DNA of 27,444 nucleotides from Proteiniphilum sp. UBA5283. GTDB taxonomy: Bacteria > Bacteroidota > Bacteroidia > Bacteroidales > Dysgonomonadaceae. Shown here in pieces: positions 7,935 through 16,151 of this stretch (position 1 is its first letter; every line of letters begins with the position of its first letter). The DNA is taken from assembly GCA_002408485.1 (NCBI GenBank), contig DHSP01000057.1, forward strand, positions 28,569-56,012, in the 5' to 3' direction. The translations under genes and the position numbers were made by a program. The notes beneath the pieces were generated by a model. The model was not told the origin of the DNA. It worked only from the letters and a program-made list of their open reading frames with translations, and made no database searches.

Positions 7935-8292
7935 TAGCTTTATACATTGACAAAATATCGGCCCATTTTGTATATTTTTATATTAAATAGTTTGTTTGTT
8001 AAACACATGTTATCAAAATTTGCACTGATCTACTTTTTTAGCGTATTTTCTTACTAGTTGATCAACCTGATTTAATATTGAAGATCCTTTAGTATCCATC
8101 GTAATATGCGAAGGATTTGCATGCAAGGCGCATACAGAAAAATGTCTGTGTTAGGTAGCTGGACGTTTTCCTTTACCGTTAACTTGTTATACCGCGTAAT
8201 TTTCTGATAAAAGAGCCTAAACGTGTAAAGCGGGAACAATCGACATCGCGTAACGATAAGAATTACATTTTTTTAAACCTCAAATTATTAGC
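7935..8292. other. Non-coding 358-base spacer with nested dyads
   Basis: No credible gene is present. Besides the hairpin at 7950-7971 there is TATGCG (8105-8110) paired with CGCATA (8129-8134) enclosing the palindrome TTGCATGCAA (8117-8126), directly followed by ACAGA (8134-8138) paired with TCTGT (8145-8149). CGCGTAA occurs twice, near 8194 and 8244. No perfect Bacteroidota promoter was found, although one is expected for the fimbrillin gene; TAATTTTC at 8197-8204 is a poor candidate. A long structured leader or small RNA is possible. Confidence 0.4.
7950..7971 (+). terminator. Weak terminator-like hairpin after the rhamnosidase
   Basis: ACAAAAT (7950-7956) pairs with ATTTTGT (7965-7971) around an eight-base loop, followed by ATATTTTTAT. 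The stem is AT-rich and weak, but it sits 15 bases after the stop codon and is followed by a T-rich run. Confidence 0.35.
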
Positions 8293-9567
8293 ATGATGAA
8301 TCGTTATTTATTCATTTTGCCGCTGATTGGGTTCATCCTGTCGGCGTGCGAAGGAGAGACCATCGACCCTGTCCGGGCAAGTAAAAGCATCAGACTGACT
8401 GCAGAGATTGAAAAAGTGAAGACCCGCCTTTCCGGTTCTACCTGGGAAAAAGGCGATGTCATTGGCGTGTACATGACAAGATCAGGTTTTCCACTCAGCC
8501 CATCTGCTCTGGCGAATAATGTAAATTATGTGTATGATGAATCGGGTACCTTTCAACCCCAAAATGAATCGAAGGCAATCTACCTTCCCTTCAATGGCGA
8601 AAATGTAGATTTTATCGGGTACTACCCCTATAGGGAGGATATTACCAACTTTATCTATCCCATCGATCTTACGGTTCAATCGAATCAGGCTGCTCTCGAC
8701 TTCATGTATTCCAGTAACGTCACAGCCAGAAACATGACCAATCCCAATGTAAGAATGAAATTCTCACACAGGTTGTCAAAAATTGTTTTGCAGATCGCAC
8801 ATTACCGGAATATGGATCTGAGCGATCTCTCGGTCATCCTCGCCAAAGTTCCCACCAAGGCAACTTTCAACCTGGTGGATGGCTCCCTTACCACCTCAAC
8901 CGGTACGGAAGACATAGTATTTAACATCAACAGAGAGGGAACCTTGGCAGAAGCGACCGTGCTACCCGGAACAGACTTGTCAGACAGTCAATTGTGGTTT
9001 GTAATAGGTGAAAACAAACAGGTATATCAATCATCTCTGCCGGAGGCTTTAACGATGAACCCTCTGGCATCTTCCACACTGTACAACCTGAATATTACGC
9101 TCTATACAGAAGAGGAGAAAGCCCATATTGAACCAGAGAGCATCATTCCCTGGATCACACCACCTTCCGAATCGGTCACAGCTAACCGCACCGAAAACTC
9201 ACCCCCGGCAATCAAAGGCTCAAAAAGCCATCCCTATACCGTATTGCAGGCAATGGAGGCTCAGGGAAAGACAGGCGTTTGGGTGAAAGGCTACATTGTA
9301 GGGGCCTTTGACGGCTCCATCAACAAGTTTGTCACGGATACCACCGGGCAGGTCAGAACCAATATCGCATTGTCAGACAACATGAACGAGACCGTGGTGA
9401 GTAATATGATCCCTGTGAATATAACCCTTGCCGGGTTGAAGAACGCCTTGAACATTGCGGATAATCCCGCGAACCTCAACAGGCTCGTATTTATCAAGGG
9501 AGACCTGGCAGCTTACTATTCTGTTCCCGGCTTGAGAGAAACCAAAGAATACCAGTTTATAGACTAA
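8293..9567 (+). CDS. Fimbrillin-family lipoprotein with C-terminal DUF6359-like domain
   Basis: A 424-residue predicted lipoprotein. The signal peptide ends in a lipobox, FILSAC, with C19 as the lipidated residue. Residues about 30-270 match the fimbrillin/Mfa-like fold of Bacteroidales pilins and pilus tip proteins: the W-x-x-GD-x-IGVYM motif at 51-60, DFIGYYPY, and SHRLSKIVLQI beginning the repeated second sandwich domain. From about residue 318, HPYTVLQAMEAQGKTGVWVKGYIVG opens a DUF6359-like domain (OB-fold-like), with NPANLNRLVFIKGDLAAYYSVPGL near the end. The protein probably sits on the cell surface as a pilus component or adhesin, but no pilus partner genes flank it, so function is open. 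An ATG directly after the first is an equally good start. Confidence 0.82.
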   Translation: MMNRYLFILPLIGFILSACEGETIDPVRASKSIRLTAEIEKVKTRLSGSTWEKGDVIGVYMTRSGFPLSPSALANNVNYVYDESGTFQPQNESKAIYLPFNGENVDFIGYYPYREDITNFIYPIDLTVQSNQAALDFMYSSNVTARNMTNPNVRMKFSHRLSKIVLQIAHYRNMDLSDLSVILAKVPTKATFNLVDGSLTTSTGTEDIVFNINREGTLAEATVLPGTDLSDSQLWFVIGENKQVYQSSLPEALTMNPLASSTLYNLNITLYTEEEKAHIEPESIIPWITPPSESVTANRTENSPPAIKGSKSHPYTVLQAMEAQGKTGVWVKGYIVGAFDGSINKFVTDTTGQVRTNIALSDNMNETVVSNMIPVNITLAGLKNALNIADNPANLNRLVFIKGDLAAYYSVPGLRETKEYQFID

Positions 9568-9585
9568 AAGTGTAAACAAAATGAC

Positions 9586-9639
9586 CCTTGCGGCTGTTTT
9601 CTGATAAACCAACACAAATGAGCAAAACAGCCTGCAAGG
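9586..9639 (+). promoter_or_regulatory. Hairpin enclosing the start codon of the 42-residue protein
   Basis: CCTTGCGGCTGTTTT (9586-9600) pairs with AAAACAGCCTGCAAGG (9624-9639): 15 base pairs, one bulged T at 9633. The 23-base loop (9601-9623) contains the start ATG at 9618-9620, and codons 3-7 form the right arm. Pairing inside coding sequence on this scale is unlikely by chance. It may limit translation initiation or act as a 3' end for the fimbrillin mRNA; the role is inferred. Confidence 0.5.
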
Positions 9640-9746
9640 ACAAAGACCTGATCGTTAAAGACGAAGCGAAGTTTGTCTGTAAGAAGTGCGATGCCACGGT
9701 GAAGAAGGAAAAATATGCCTGCAAGCCCAGAAAAATAAAAAAATGA
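9618..9746 (+). CDS. Small four-cysteine protein, putative zinc-ribbon-like
   Basis: A 42-residue, lysine-rich protein beginning MSKTACKDKDLI. It has four cysteines, C6, C21, C24 and C35, in the spacing C-x14-C-x2-C-x10-C, with a central CKKC knuckle, which suggests a single zinc site. Short proteins of this style (CxxC core, lysine-rich tail) recur as hypothetical proteins in Bacteroidales as I recall, which I cannot verify here. There is no signal peptide, so it should be cytoplasmic; basic charge would allow nucleic-acid or ribosome contact, but no function is known to me. It starts 50 bases after the fimbrillin stop and its ATG lies in the loop of a strong hairpin. It ends 23 bases before the convergent SGNH hydrolase gene. 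Confidence 0.72.
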   Translation: MSKTACKDKDLIVKDEAKFVCKKCDATVKKEKYACKPRKIKK

Positions 9747-9769
9747 CCGGCTCTCCCGCGTGCGACCTC

Positions 9770-10471
9770 TTATTTAAACTCTTCCCACATCAGAAGAGCC
9801 CGGGCGATGGCATTTTCAACGATGGGCGCCATGATGGCATAGCCCGCTTTATTGGGATGTACGCCATCACCGGAGAGTTCTTGGGGTAAGCCGTTACGTT
9901 CATCGGCCATGGCGGAAAAGAAATCGCAATAGACTGCTTCGTGCGTATCGGCGTATTGTTTTAACCGTTTGTTCAACTCCACAATTTTGGGAGCAGGCTC
10001 TAACCCGGTACGCCAGGGGTAGTCATATGCAGGCAGAACCGAGCAGAGCACCACCTGTATGCCGTGCGCCTGTGCCAGCTCGGCCATAGAGTGTATGTTG
10101 TCCTCGATCATCTCCAGGGTGGAGGGGCCCGTATTTCCCGCAATATCATTCGTGCCCGCAAGAATCACCACCACCTTCGGCCACAGCCTGACAACATCCT
10201 GTCTGAAGCGAAGCAGCATCTGCGGCGTTGTCTGCCCGCTAATTCCCCTGTTTATATAGGGGCGACCGGCAAAAAAACCGGGAACCTGATCAATCCATCC
10301 CTGCGTGATGGAATTCCCCATGAATACAACCCTGTCTTCGCATCTTCTGGCAGGCCCCAGCTTCTCGTTATCTTCTCTGAAACGGGTAAGGTTTGCCCAA
10401 TCCTGGGCTTCTGCAAGAGTTGCCCAACAGAGGACCGATGCGAGGAGCAGAAACATTTTTTTTACATTCAT
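9770..10471 (-). CDS. Secreted SGNH/GDSL-family hydrolase
   Basis: A 233-residue esterase-like protein. The first 22 residues are a signal peptide with cleavage likely after AEA, before Q23. The SGNH blocks are all visible: nucleophile S54 in FMGNSITQGW (block I), the glycine of INRGISGQTT (block II), the asparagine of AGTNDIAGN (block III), and D202 and H205 in SGDGVHPN (block V). The closest recognisable group is the platelet-activating-factor acetylhydrolase-like acyl esterases, in which Bacteroidota have many carbohydrate deacetylases. A periplasmic or surface deacetylase of glycans is plausible, but the substrate cannot be told from sequence. It is monocistronic, convergent with the small cysteine protein and divergent from the RND operon. 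Confidence 0.88.
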   Translation of the reverse strand: MNVKKMFLLLASVLCWATLAEAQDWANLTRFREDNEKLGPARRCEDRVVFMGNSITQGWIDQVPGFFAGRPYINRGISGQTTPQMLLRFRQDVVRLWPKVVVILAGTNDIAGNTGPSTLEMIEDNIHSMAELAQAHGIQVVLCSVLPAYDYPWRTGLEPAPKIVELNKRLKQYADTHEAVYCDFFSAMADERNGLPQELSGDGVHPNKAGYAIMAPIVENAIARALLMWEEFK

Positions 10472-10497
10472 TGTTTTTTCCGATATAATTAATAAGT

Positions 10498-10505
10498 CAA
10501 AAATA
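10498..10505 (-). promoter_or_regulatory. -7 promoter box for the SGNH hydrolase gene
   Basis: The minus strand reads TATTTTTG, a perfect TAnnTTTG box, 27 bases upstream of the ATG at 10471. No TTTG is found at the expected distance upstream, so the call rests on the -7 box alone. Confidence 0.4.
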
Positions 10506-10622
10506 GTTATTTAATTTTTCTTTCGGCCCTGTTCGTCGATTTTTTCGCACGGTATGTCGATAACTAACCCTAAAAAAACTAAAATTGAAAGCTGCAATCA
10601 CCTTTGGTCGGTATTAAATCGG

Positions 10623-10630
10623 TAAATTTG
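10623..10630 (+). promoter_or_regulatory. -7 promoter box for the RND efflux operon
   Basis: TAAATTTG is a perfect TAnnTTTG box 19 bases upstream of the adaptor ATG. The nearest TTTG (10603-10606) is only 16 bases away instead of about 20, so promoter strength is uncertain and may need an activator. Confidence 0.45.
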
Positions 10631-10649
10631 GCAAATTTCGTACACCGAC

Positions 10650-11747
10650 ATGAAAAAAAAGACCAAAATTATTGTTTTTGGCTCCATCGCTGTCTTGCTG
10701 CTGGGAATGGCCTTTTTCCCCGCAATTAAACGCCAGCTGACATCCACGAAGCAAACCGGCGGCCCCGTACGGGGAGGTGAATCGGGCAGATCGGAGCTGG
10801 TGGTCAACGCCACCATACTACAGCCACAAACACTGAACAATATGTTTCGAATCACCGGCATCCTTCTTCCGGATGAAGAGGTGGACCTCACCTTCGAAAC
10901 GGCAGGGAAAATAACAGAAATCTATTTTCAGGAAGGCACCTTTGTGCAACAGGGTACCCTGCTGGCAAAGGTGAACGACGCCCCCCTGCAGGCAGAACTG
11001 AAGAAGCTGCAGGCACAGCTTCCACTGGCCGAGGATCGGCTGTTCCGTCAGCAGACGCTGCTCGACAAAGATGCCATAAGCCAGGAGACCTACCAGTCGG
11101 TATTTACCCAACTTGAGACGTTGAAAGCCGACATCGAGCTGGTGAAAGCACGCATCCGTCAGACCGAGCTGCGGGCTCCCTTCAGTGGCATGATCGGCCT
11201 GCGACAGGTGAGCGAAGGTGCCTATGCCTCGCCCACCGTAGTGATTGCCAATTTAACCAAGATATCGCCCCTCAAGATCGAGTTCTCCCTCACCCAGAAT
11301 TTTGTGAGCTTGATCAAGCAGGGCACCGAGATTCAATTTACCGTGGAGAACGACCTGGAGGTATACAATGCTTCGGTCTACGCTGTGGAGTCTCGCCTCG
11401 ACGTACAGACACTCAGCCTGTTTGCGCGGGCACGTTACGAGAATGCCGACGGAAGGATCAAGCCCGGACAATCGGCCAGTATCCGAATCAAGCTTGATCA
11501 GATCGACAATGCCATCGTAATTCCCAGCATTTCCACAGTCAAAGAGATGGGGCGTGACGTTACGTATGTCTATAAGAACGGAAAGGCGAAAGAAACAGAG
11601 ATCGTTACAGGGATGCGCACCTCCTCCTCGGTAGAGGTTGTCAGCGGCCTTGCGGTGGGCGACACTCTGTTGACAACTGGCGTGATGCAGCTCCGCAGCG
11701 GCATGCCGGTAAGAATTGGCCGAATGGTCCCTAACAGCGCAGATTAA
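10650..11747 (+). CDS. RND efflux periplasmic adaptor (membrane fusion protein, AcrA/HlyD type)
   Basis: A 365-residue adaptor that links the inner-membrane pump to the outer-membrane channel. Residues 6-24 are a hydrophobic N-terminal anchor without a lipobox cysteine. The lipoyl halves are split around a helical hairpin: FETAGKITEIYFQEGTFVQQ before it and LRAPFSGMIGLRQVSEGAYA after it, with the coiled coil at about 110-172 (AELKKLQAQL through VKARIRQTE). A beta-barrel (ISPLKIEFSL to GQSASIRIKL) and a membrane-proximal domain ending DTLLTTGVMQLRSGMPVRI follow. It is the first gene of a pump operon and ends 5 bases before the pump. The short helical hairpin suits MexA/AcrA-type assemblies. 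Substrates are unknown. Confidence 0.93.
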   Translation: MKKKTKIIVFGSIAVLLLGMAFFPAIKRQLTSTKQTGGPVRGGESGRSELVVNATILQPQTLNNMFRITGILLPDEEVDLTFETAGKITEIYFQEGTFVQQGTLLAKVNDAPLQAELKKLQAQLPLAEDRLFRQQTLLDKDAISQETYQSVFTQLETLKADIELVKARIRQTELRAPFSGMIGLRQVSEGAYASPTVVIANLTKISPLKIEFSLTQNFVSLIKQGTEIQFTVENDLEVYNASVYAVESRLDVQTLSLFARARYENADGRIKPGQSASIRIKLDQIDNAIVIPSISTVKEMGRDVTYVYKNGKAKETEIVTGMRTSSSVEVVSGLAVGDTLLTTGVMQLRSGMPVRIGRMVPNSAD

Positions 11748-11752
11748 ATCGT

Positions 11753-14700
11753 ATGAATTTTTCCGAACTAAGCATCAAACGACCGGTACTGGCCACGGTA
11801 ATGGTACTGATTATCATTATCTTTGGCTTAATCGGCTATACAAACTTGCCGGTACGCGAGTATCCCAGTGTGGACAACCCCATCATCACGGTCCATGTCT
11901 CCTACCCCGGAGCCAATGCCGAGGTGATCGAGAACCAGATCACCGAGCCTCTCGAACAGAATATCAACGGCATACCCGGGATCCGCTCACTCGTGAGCCG
12001 CAGCAGCCAGGGAAGCTCGCGTATAACGGTTGAGTTTGAGTTGAGCGTCGACATGGAGACGGCGGCAAACGACGTAAGAGACAAAGTATCCATAGCCCAG
12101 CGCTACTTGCCACGCGATGCGGACCCTCCTACGGTCTCCAAGGCAGACGCCGACTCCGACCCCATCATGCAGATCACGGTGCAGAGCCCGGTCCGTTCGC
12201 TGCTTGAACTCTCAGAGATTGCCGACCTCACCGTGAAGGAGCGGTTGCAGACCATCTCCAACGTAAGTGCCGTAGAGATCTGGGGTGAATATCGTTACGC
12301 GATGCGCCTCTGGCTTGACCCCATCCGCATGGCTGCCTACAACGTCACCCCCATGGATATCAAATATGCCCTTGACAGAGAGAATGTGGAGCTGCCGGCA
12401 GGGAGTATAGAAGGAGACCACATAGAACAGTCGATCCGCACTATGGGATTGATGCAGACACCCGAGGAATTCAACAACCTGATCCTGATTGAGGATAATT
12501 TTCGTATTGTTCGTTTCCGCGACGTGGGTTATGCCGAATTGGATGCGGCTAACCGGCAAAATATCCTCCGTAGAAATGGTATCCCCATGGTCAGCTGCGT
12601 CATTATCCCGCAGCCCGGTGCCAACCATATCAACATCGCAGACGAGGTACGGCTGCGCATGGAACAGATGAAAAAAGACCTTCCGGAGGATGTGATTCTG
12701 GATGTGGCGTTCGACAATACCAAATTCATCCGGGCATCCATCGCCGAAGTACAGGCCACCGTAATTATCGCCTTTATCCTGGTCGTCTTCATCATTTTTG
12801 CTTTTCTGCGAAACTGGCGGGTCACCCTGATTCCGGCAGTCGTGATTCCGATATCCCTCATCGGTATATTTTTTGTGATGTATCTCGCCGGATTTTCCAT
12901 CAATGTGCTCTCCATGCTTGCCGTGGTGCTTGCCGTGGGACTTGTTGTGGACGATGCAATTGTGGTGACCGAAAACATATTCCAGAAGGTTGAATCCGGG
13001 ATGGATTCCATAGAAGCATCAATCATAGGCTCCAAAGAGATCTTCTTCGCTGTGGTGTCCACCACGGTCACGCTGGTGGCCATTTTTTTCCCGATCGTCT
13101 TCCTGGAAGGAATGACGGGACGGTTGTTCCGCGAATTCAGTATCGTGATATCGGGAGCTGTGATCATCTCCTCGTTTGTGGCATTATCCTTTGTACCCAT
13201 GCTCTCTTCCAAGTTGCTGAGGAAAAAACAAGAGAAAAGCAGGTTCTACGATAAAACCGAGGTTTTCTTCCTCGGCATGAATCGCCTCTACGACAAGTGG
13301 CTGCACTCGTTCCTGCAACAAAAGTGGCTCGTCTTCCCCATCCTTCTCATCTCCACCCTGTTGATTGTCCTCTTCTGGGATCTCATCCCAGCCGAAATGG
13401 CGCCGCTGGAAGACCGCTCTCAGGTGACAATCAGAAGCTCCGCCCCAGAGGGGGCCACCTTCGAATTTATCAGGGATTATACGGACCATATCTCACAGAT
13501 AGCCGACTCTGTCGCCCCCGAAAGGGAGTCGAACATCACGATGACGCGGGGTGGGTTCGGAATGGTTCGTTTGGTGTTGCCCGATATGAACGAGCGCGAA
13601 CGTAGTCAGATGGATATTGCGGCCGAACTCACGCGTGGCGTGCGAAACGAAACGGCTGCACGGGCGTTTGTGCAGCAGCAGTCGACCTTCGGGGGACGGC
13701 GCGCTGGAATGCCAATTCAGTACGTGTTGCAGGCACCCAATATTGAAAAACTACAGGAGTATATCCCGCCCTTCATGGAACAGGTAAACCAGAGTCCCTG
13801 TTTTCAAATGGCCGATGTGGATCTGAAATTCACCAAACCCGAAACGCGGATCATCATTGACCGGGATAAGGCGGCGTTGCTGGGAGTGAGTACACGCGAT
13901 ATAGGGCAAACGCTCCAATATGCCTTGAGTGGACAACGAATGGGTTATTTTTACATGAACGGGAAGCAGTACCAGATACTGGGGGAGATCAACCGCCAGC
14001 AGCGCAATACGCCGGTGGACCTGAAGACCATCTATATCAAAAATAATTCCGGGCAAATGATCCAAATGGACAATCTGGTGAAACTGGAAGAATCGGTAGC
14101 CCCCCCTCAGCTCTATCGGTACAACCGTTTCAACTCGGCCACCATCTCGGCCGGACTGGCACCTGGATACTCCCTGGGAGAGGGACTGGAAGAGATGGAC
14201 CGCATTGCTGCCAATGTACTCGACGATAGCTTCAGGACCGCGCTGGAAGGTGAATCAAGAAACTTTCGGGAAAGCTCCTCAAGCCTGTTGTTTGCTTTTG
14301 GTCTTGCCATCGTTTTGATATTCCTGATCATGGCCGCGCAGTTTGAAAGCTTCAAGGATCCTTTTGTGATCATGTTCTCCGTACCCATGGCACTATTCGG
14401 AGCCCTGTTGTTTATGTGGATCTTTGGGATTACAATGAACATCTATAGTCAGATCGGGATCATCATGCTTATCGGGCTGGTAACCAAGAACGGAATCCTC
14501 ATTGTAGAGTTTGCCAACCAGCGTCAACAGGCGGGACTCACCAAGCATAATGCAATCATCGAAGCATCACTTCAACGGTTGCGTCCTATTCTCATGACGA
14601 GCATATCAACCATCCTCGGTCTTTTACCCCTGGCAATGGCTACAGGTGAGGGTGCCAACGGGCGCATCGCTATGGGAACAGCAGTAGTGGGTGGTTTGCT

Positions 14701-14818
14701 GATCTCCACGCTCCTTACCCTCTTTGTGGTCCCGGTGATGTATGTATACTTCTCCACCGACAGAGGAGCCAAAGAAAAGAAAAAAAATGAAATTAACCAT
14801 GTACAGGACAATACTTAA
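11753..14818 (+). CDS. RND multidrug efflux pump, inner-membrane subunit (HAE-1 family, AcrB/MdtB-like)
   Basis: A 1021-residue proton-driven exporter. It starts MNFSELSIKRPVLATVMVLIIII, the first of twelve membrane helices, with large periplasmic loops after helices 1 and 7. The proton-relay residues are present: the D400-D401 pair in GLVVDDAIVV (helix 4) and K912 in GLVTKNGILIVEFANQ (helix 10). Porter-domain signatures include NDVRDKVSIAQRYLP and SRSSQGSSRITVEFEL near the start. Length fits the HAE-1 family (about 1020-1050). The two aspartates and lysine indicate a working pump rather than an SecDF-like relative. It lies 5 bases after the adaptor and its 3' end overlaps the outer-membrane channel gene by 32 bases, indicating translational coupling. 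Substrate specificity cannot be read from sequence. Confidence 0.95.
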   Translation: MNFSELSIKRPVLATVMVLIIIIFGLIGYTNLPVREYPSVDNPIITVHVSYPGANAEVIENQITEPLEQNINGIPGIRSLVSRSSQGSSRITVEFELSVDMETAANDVRDKVSIAQRYLPRDADPPTVSKADADSDPIMQITVQSPVRSLLELSEIADLTVKERLQTISNVSAVEIWGEYRYAMRLWLDPIRMAAYNVTPMDIKYALDRENVELPAGSIEGDHIEQSIRTMGLMQTPEEFNNLILIEDNFRIVRFRDVGYAELDAANRQNILRRNGIPMVSCVIIPQPGANHINIADEVRLRMEQMKKDLPEDVILDVAFDNTKFIRASIAEVQATVIIAFILVVFIIFAFLRNWRVTLIPAVVIPISLIGIFFVMYLAGFSINVLSMLAVVLAVGLVVDDAIVVTENIFQKVESGMDSIEASIIGSKEIFFAVVSTTVTLVAIFFPIVFLEGMTGRLFREFSIVISGAVIISSFVALSFVPMLSSKLLRKKQEKSRFYDKTEVFFLGMNRLYDKWLHSFLQQKWLVFPILLISTLLIVLFWDLIPAEMAPLEDRSQVTIRSSAPEGATFEFIRDYTDHISQIADSVAPERESNITMTRGGFGMVRLVLPDMNERERSQMDIAAELTRGVRNETAARAFVQQQSTFGGRRAGMPIQYVLQAPNIEKLQEYIPPFMEQVNQSPCFQMADVDLKFTKPETRIIIDRDKAALLGVSTRDIGQTLQYALSGQRMGYFYMNGKQYQILGEINRQQRNTPVDLKTIYIKNNSGQMIQMDNLVKLEESVAPPQLYRYNRFNSATISAGLAPGYSLGEGLEEMDRIAANVLDDSFRTALEGESRNFRESSSSLLFAFGLAIVLIFLIMAAQFESFKDPFVIMFSVPMALFGALLFMWIFGITMNIYSQIGIIMLIGLVTKNGILIVEFANQRQQAGLTKHNAIIEASLQRLRPILMTSISTILGLLPLAMATGEGANGRIAMGTAVVGGLLISTLLTLFVVPVMYVYFSTDRGAKEKKKNEINHVQDNT

Positions 14819-16124
14819 AACAGGTCTGCTTTACTTTTTTCTGATGCCGGCCTTTACCTATTCGCAAGAGGTGATGGACCTGCAGGAATGTTTGCGGATT
14901 GGCCTGAAAAACAATTATGGCCTACGCATTACACGCAACGAAGCTCGTATCTCCGCCAACAATGTCACCTTGGGCAATGCCGGATTTCTTCCCGAGGTAA
15001 CGCTTGACGGTCGCTACAACCTGCGAAGCAGCAGTACAGACCAGACCTCTGCTGAAACGGGCGAAACAGCAAAAAGCCGCAACAACACGACCGGCACCAC
15101 CGATGCGGGGGTAAATTTGAGCTGGACCCTGTTTGAAGGATTCCGTGCACAGACCAGCTACAAACGCCTGAAGGAACTGGAGACTGTAGGGGAATTGAAT
15201 ACCCGCCTGGCAGTTGAAAATTTTATCGCCAATCTCACTGCGGAATATTACAATTACGTGCAGCAGCAGATCCGGTTGGGAAACCTCAAGTATGCAGTGG
15301 CTCTGTCAAGAGAGCGATTGCGCATCGTGGAGGCACGCTATCAGGTGGGATCACTCTCAAGGCTCGATCTGCAGCAGGCACGAGTCTATTTCAATGCCGA
15401 CAGTTCACAGCTGATTCAGCAATATGAAACACTGCACAGTTCCCGCATCCGGCTCAACGAGATGATGGGGGGAGAGGTAGACCGCCTATTTGCAGCACAG
15501 GACACAACCATCCTGTTCAATGCATCCCTGTCGAAAGAGCAATTGCTCGATGCCACCCTGCGGCAGAATACAGGCCTGCTTCTTACCGGAAGGAGCCAGT
15601 CGCTGAGTGAACTCGACCTGAAAAACCTGCAGAGCCGAAATTACCCCTATCTGCGTCTCAACACAGGATACGGTTTCACGCACTACAACTACAGCAGCGG
15701 GACCCTTAACCGCCAGCGTAACTGGGGTCCCACCGTAGGGGTGACCCTCGGATACACCCTGTTCGACGGCTTCAACCGTCACCGGGAACAGAAAAACGCC
15801 AAGATCGTCGTTCAAAACAGGCAACTCGAGGTGGAACAAAATATCCTTGCGCTGGAAAGCGACTTTGCCAGGATGTGGATTGCCTATCAGAATAATATGG
15901 AGTTAACCCGTCTCGAGATCGAGAGCCTTGAAAATGCAGAACTAAATTACGAGATTGCCATGGAACGTTACAAAATAGGCGATCTCTCCGGGCTCGAACT
16001 CAGGGAAGCACAAAACAGCTTACTGGAGGCCGAACAGCGTCTTCTCACCGCACAATACAACACGAAGCTCTACGAAATATCGCTGCTGCAAATAAGCGGA
16101 AAAATCGCAGAATATCTGGAGTAA
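14787..16124 (+). CDS. Outer-membrane efflux channel (TolC/OprM family)
   Basis: A 445-residue outer-membrane factor completing the tripartite pump. Its signal peptide (LKTGLLYFFLMPAFTYSQ) is followed by MDLQECLRIGLKNNYGLRITRNEARIS, the usual start of the first outer-membrane efflux repeat. Two alpha-helical repeats are visible, with RLRIVEARYQVGSLSRLDLQQARVY-like text in the first, broken over residues 180-210, and ERYKIGDLSGLELREAQNSL in the second; both keep the G-x-L-S-x-L-x-L-x-x-A pattern. The start is the ATG at 14787, inside the pump gene; an upstream in-frame ATG at 14742 would add a charged stretch ahead of the signal peptide. ATG at 14799 is a possible alternative. No lipobox was seen. 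Confidence 0.93.
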   Translation: MKLTMYRTILKTGLLYFFLMPAFTYSQEVMDLQECLRIGLKNNYGLRITRNEARISANNVTLGNAGFLPEVTLDGRYNLRSSSTDQTSAETGETAKSRNNTTGTTDAGVNLSWTLFEGFRAQTSYKRLKELETVGELNTRLAVENFIANLTAEYYNYVQQQIRLGNLKYAVALSRERLRIVEARYQVGSLSRLDLQQARVYFNADSSQLIQQYETLHSSRIRLNEMMGGEVDRLFAAQDTTILFNASLSKEQLLDATLRQNTGLLLTGRSQSLSELDLKNLQSRNYPYLRLNTGYGFTHYNYSSGTLNRQRNWGPTVGVTLGYTLFDGFNRHREQKNAKIVVQNRQLEVEQNILALESDFARMWIAYQNNMELTRLEIESLENAELNYEIAMERYKIGDLSGLELREAQNSLLEAEQRLLTAQYNTKLYEISLLQISGKIAEYLE

Positions 16125-16142
16125 GGAAGAACACTTCCCTTA
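16122..16142. terminator. Short hairpin between convergent efflux channel and MATE genes
   Basis: TAAGGAAG (16122-16129) pairs with CTTCCCTTA (16134-16142) with one bulge and a four-base loop. It begins at the stop codon of the upstream gene and lies between two convergent genes, so it may work as a weak bidirectional terminator. There is no U-tract on either side. Confidence 0.35.
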
Positions 16143-16151
16143 CGGAACCAC

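Noticed and set aside
8106..8207. Open frame of 33 codons starting MRRICMQGAYRK in the spacer before the fimbrillin gene
   Set aside because: It overlaps the nested dyads, has no family resemblance, and such a short frame is expected by chance.
12529..13212. 227-residue minus-strand open frame inside the RND pump gene
   Set aside because: Antisense shadow of conserved coding sequence; low-complexity Thr/Ser/Met/Ile composition.
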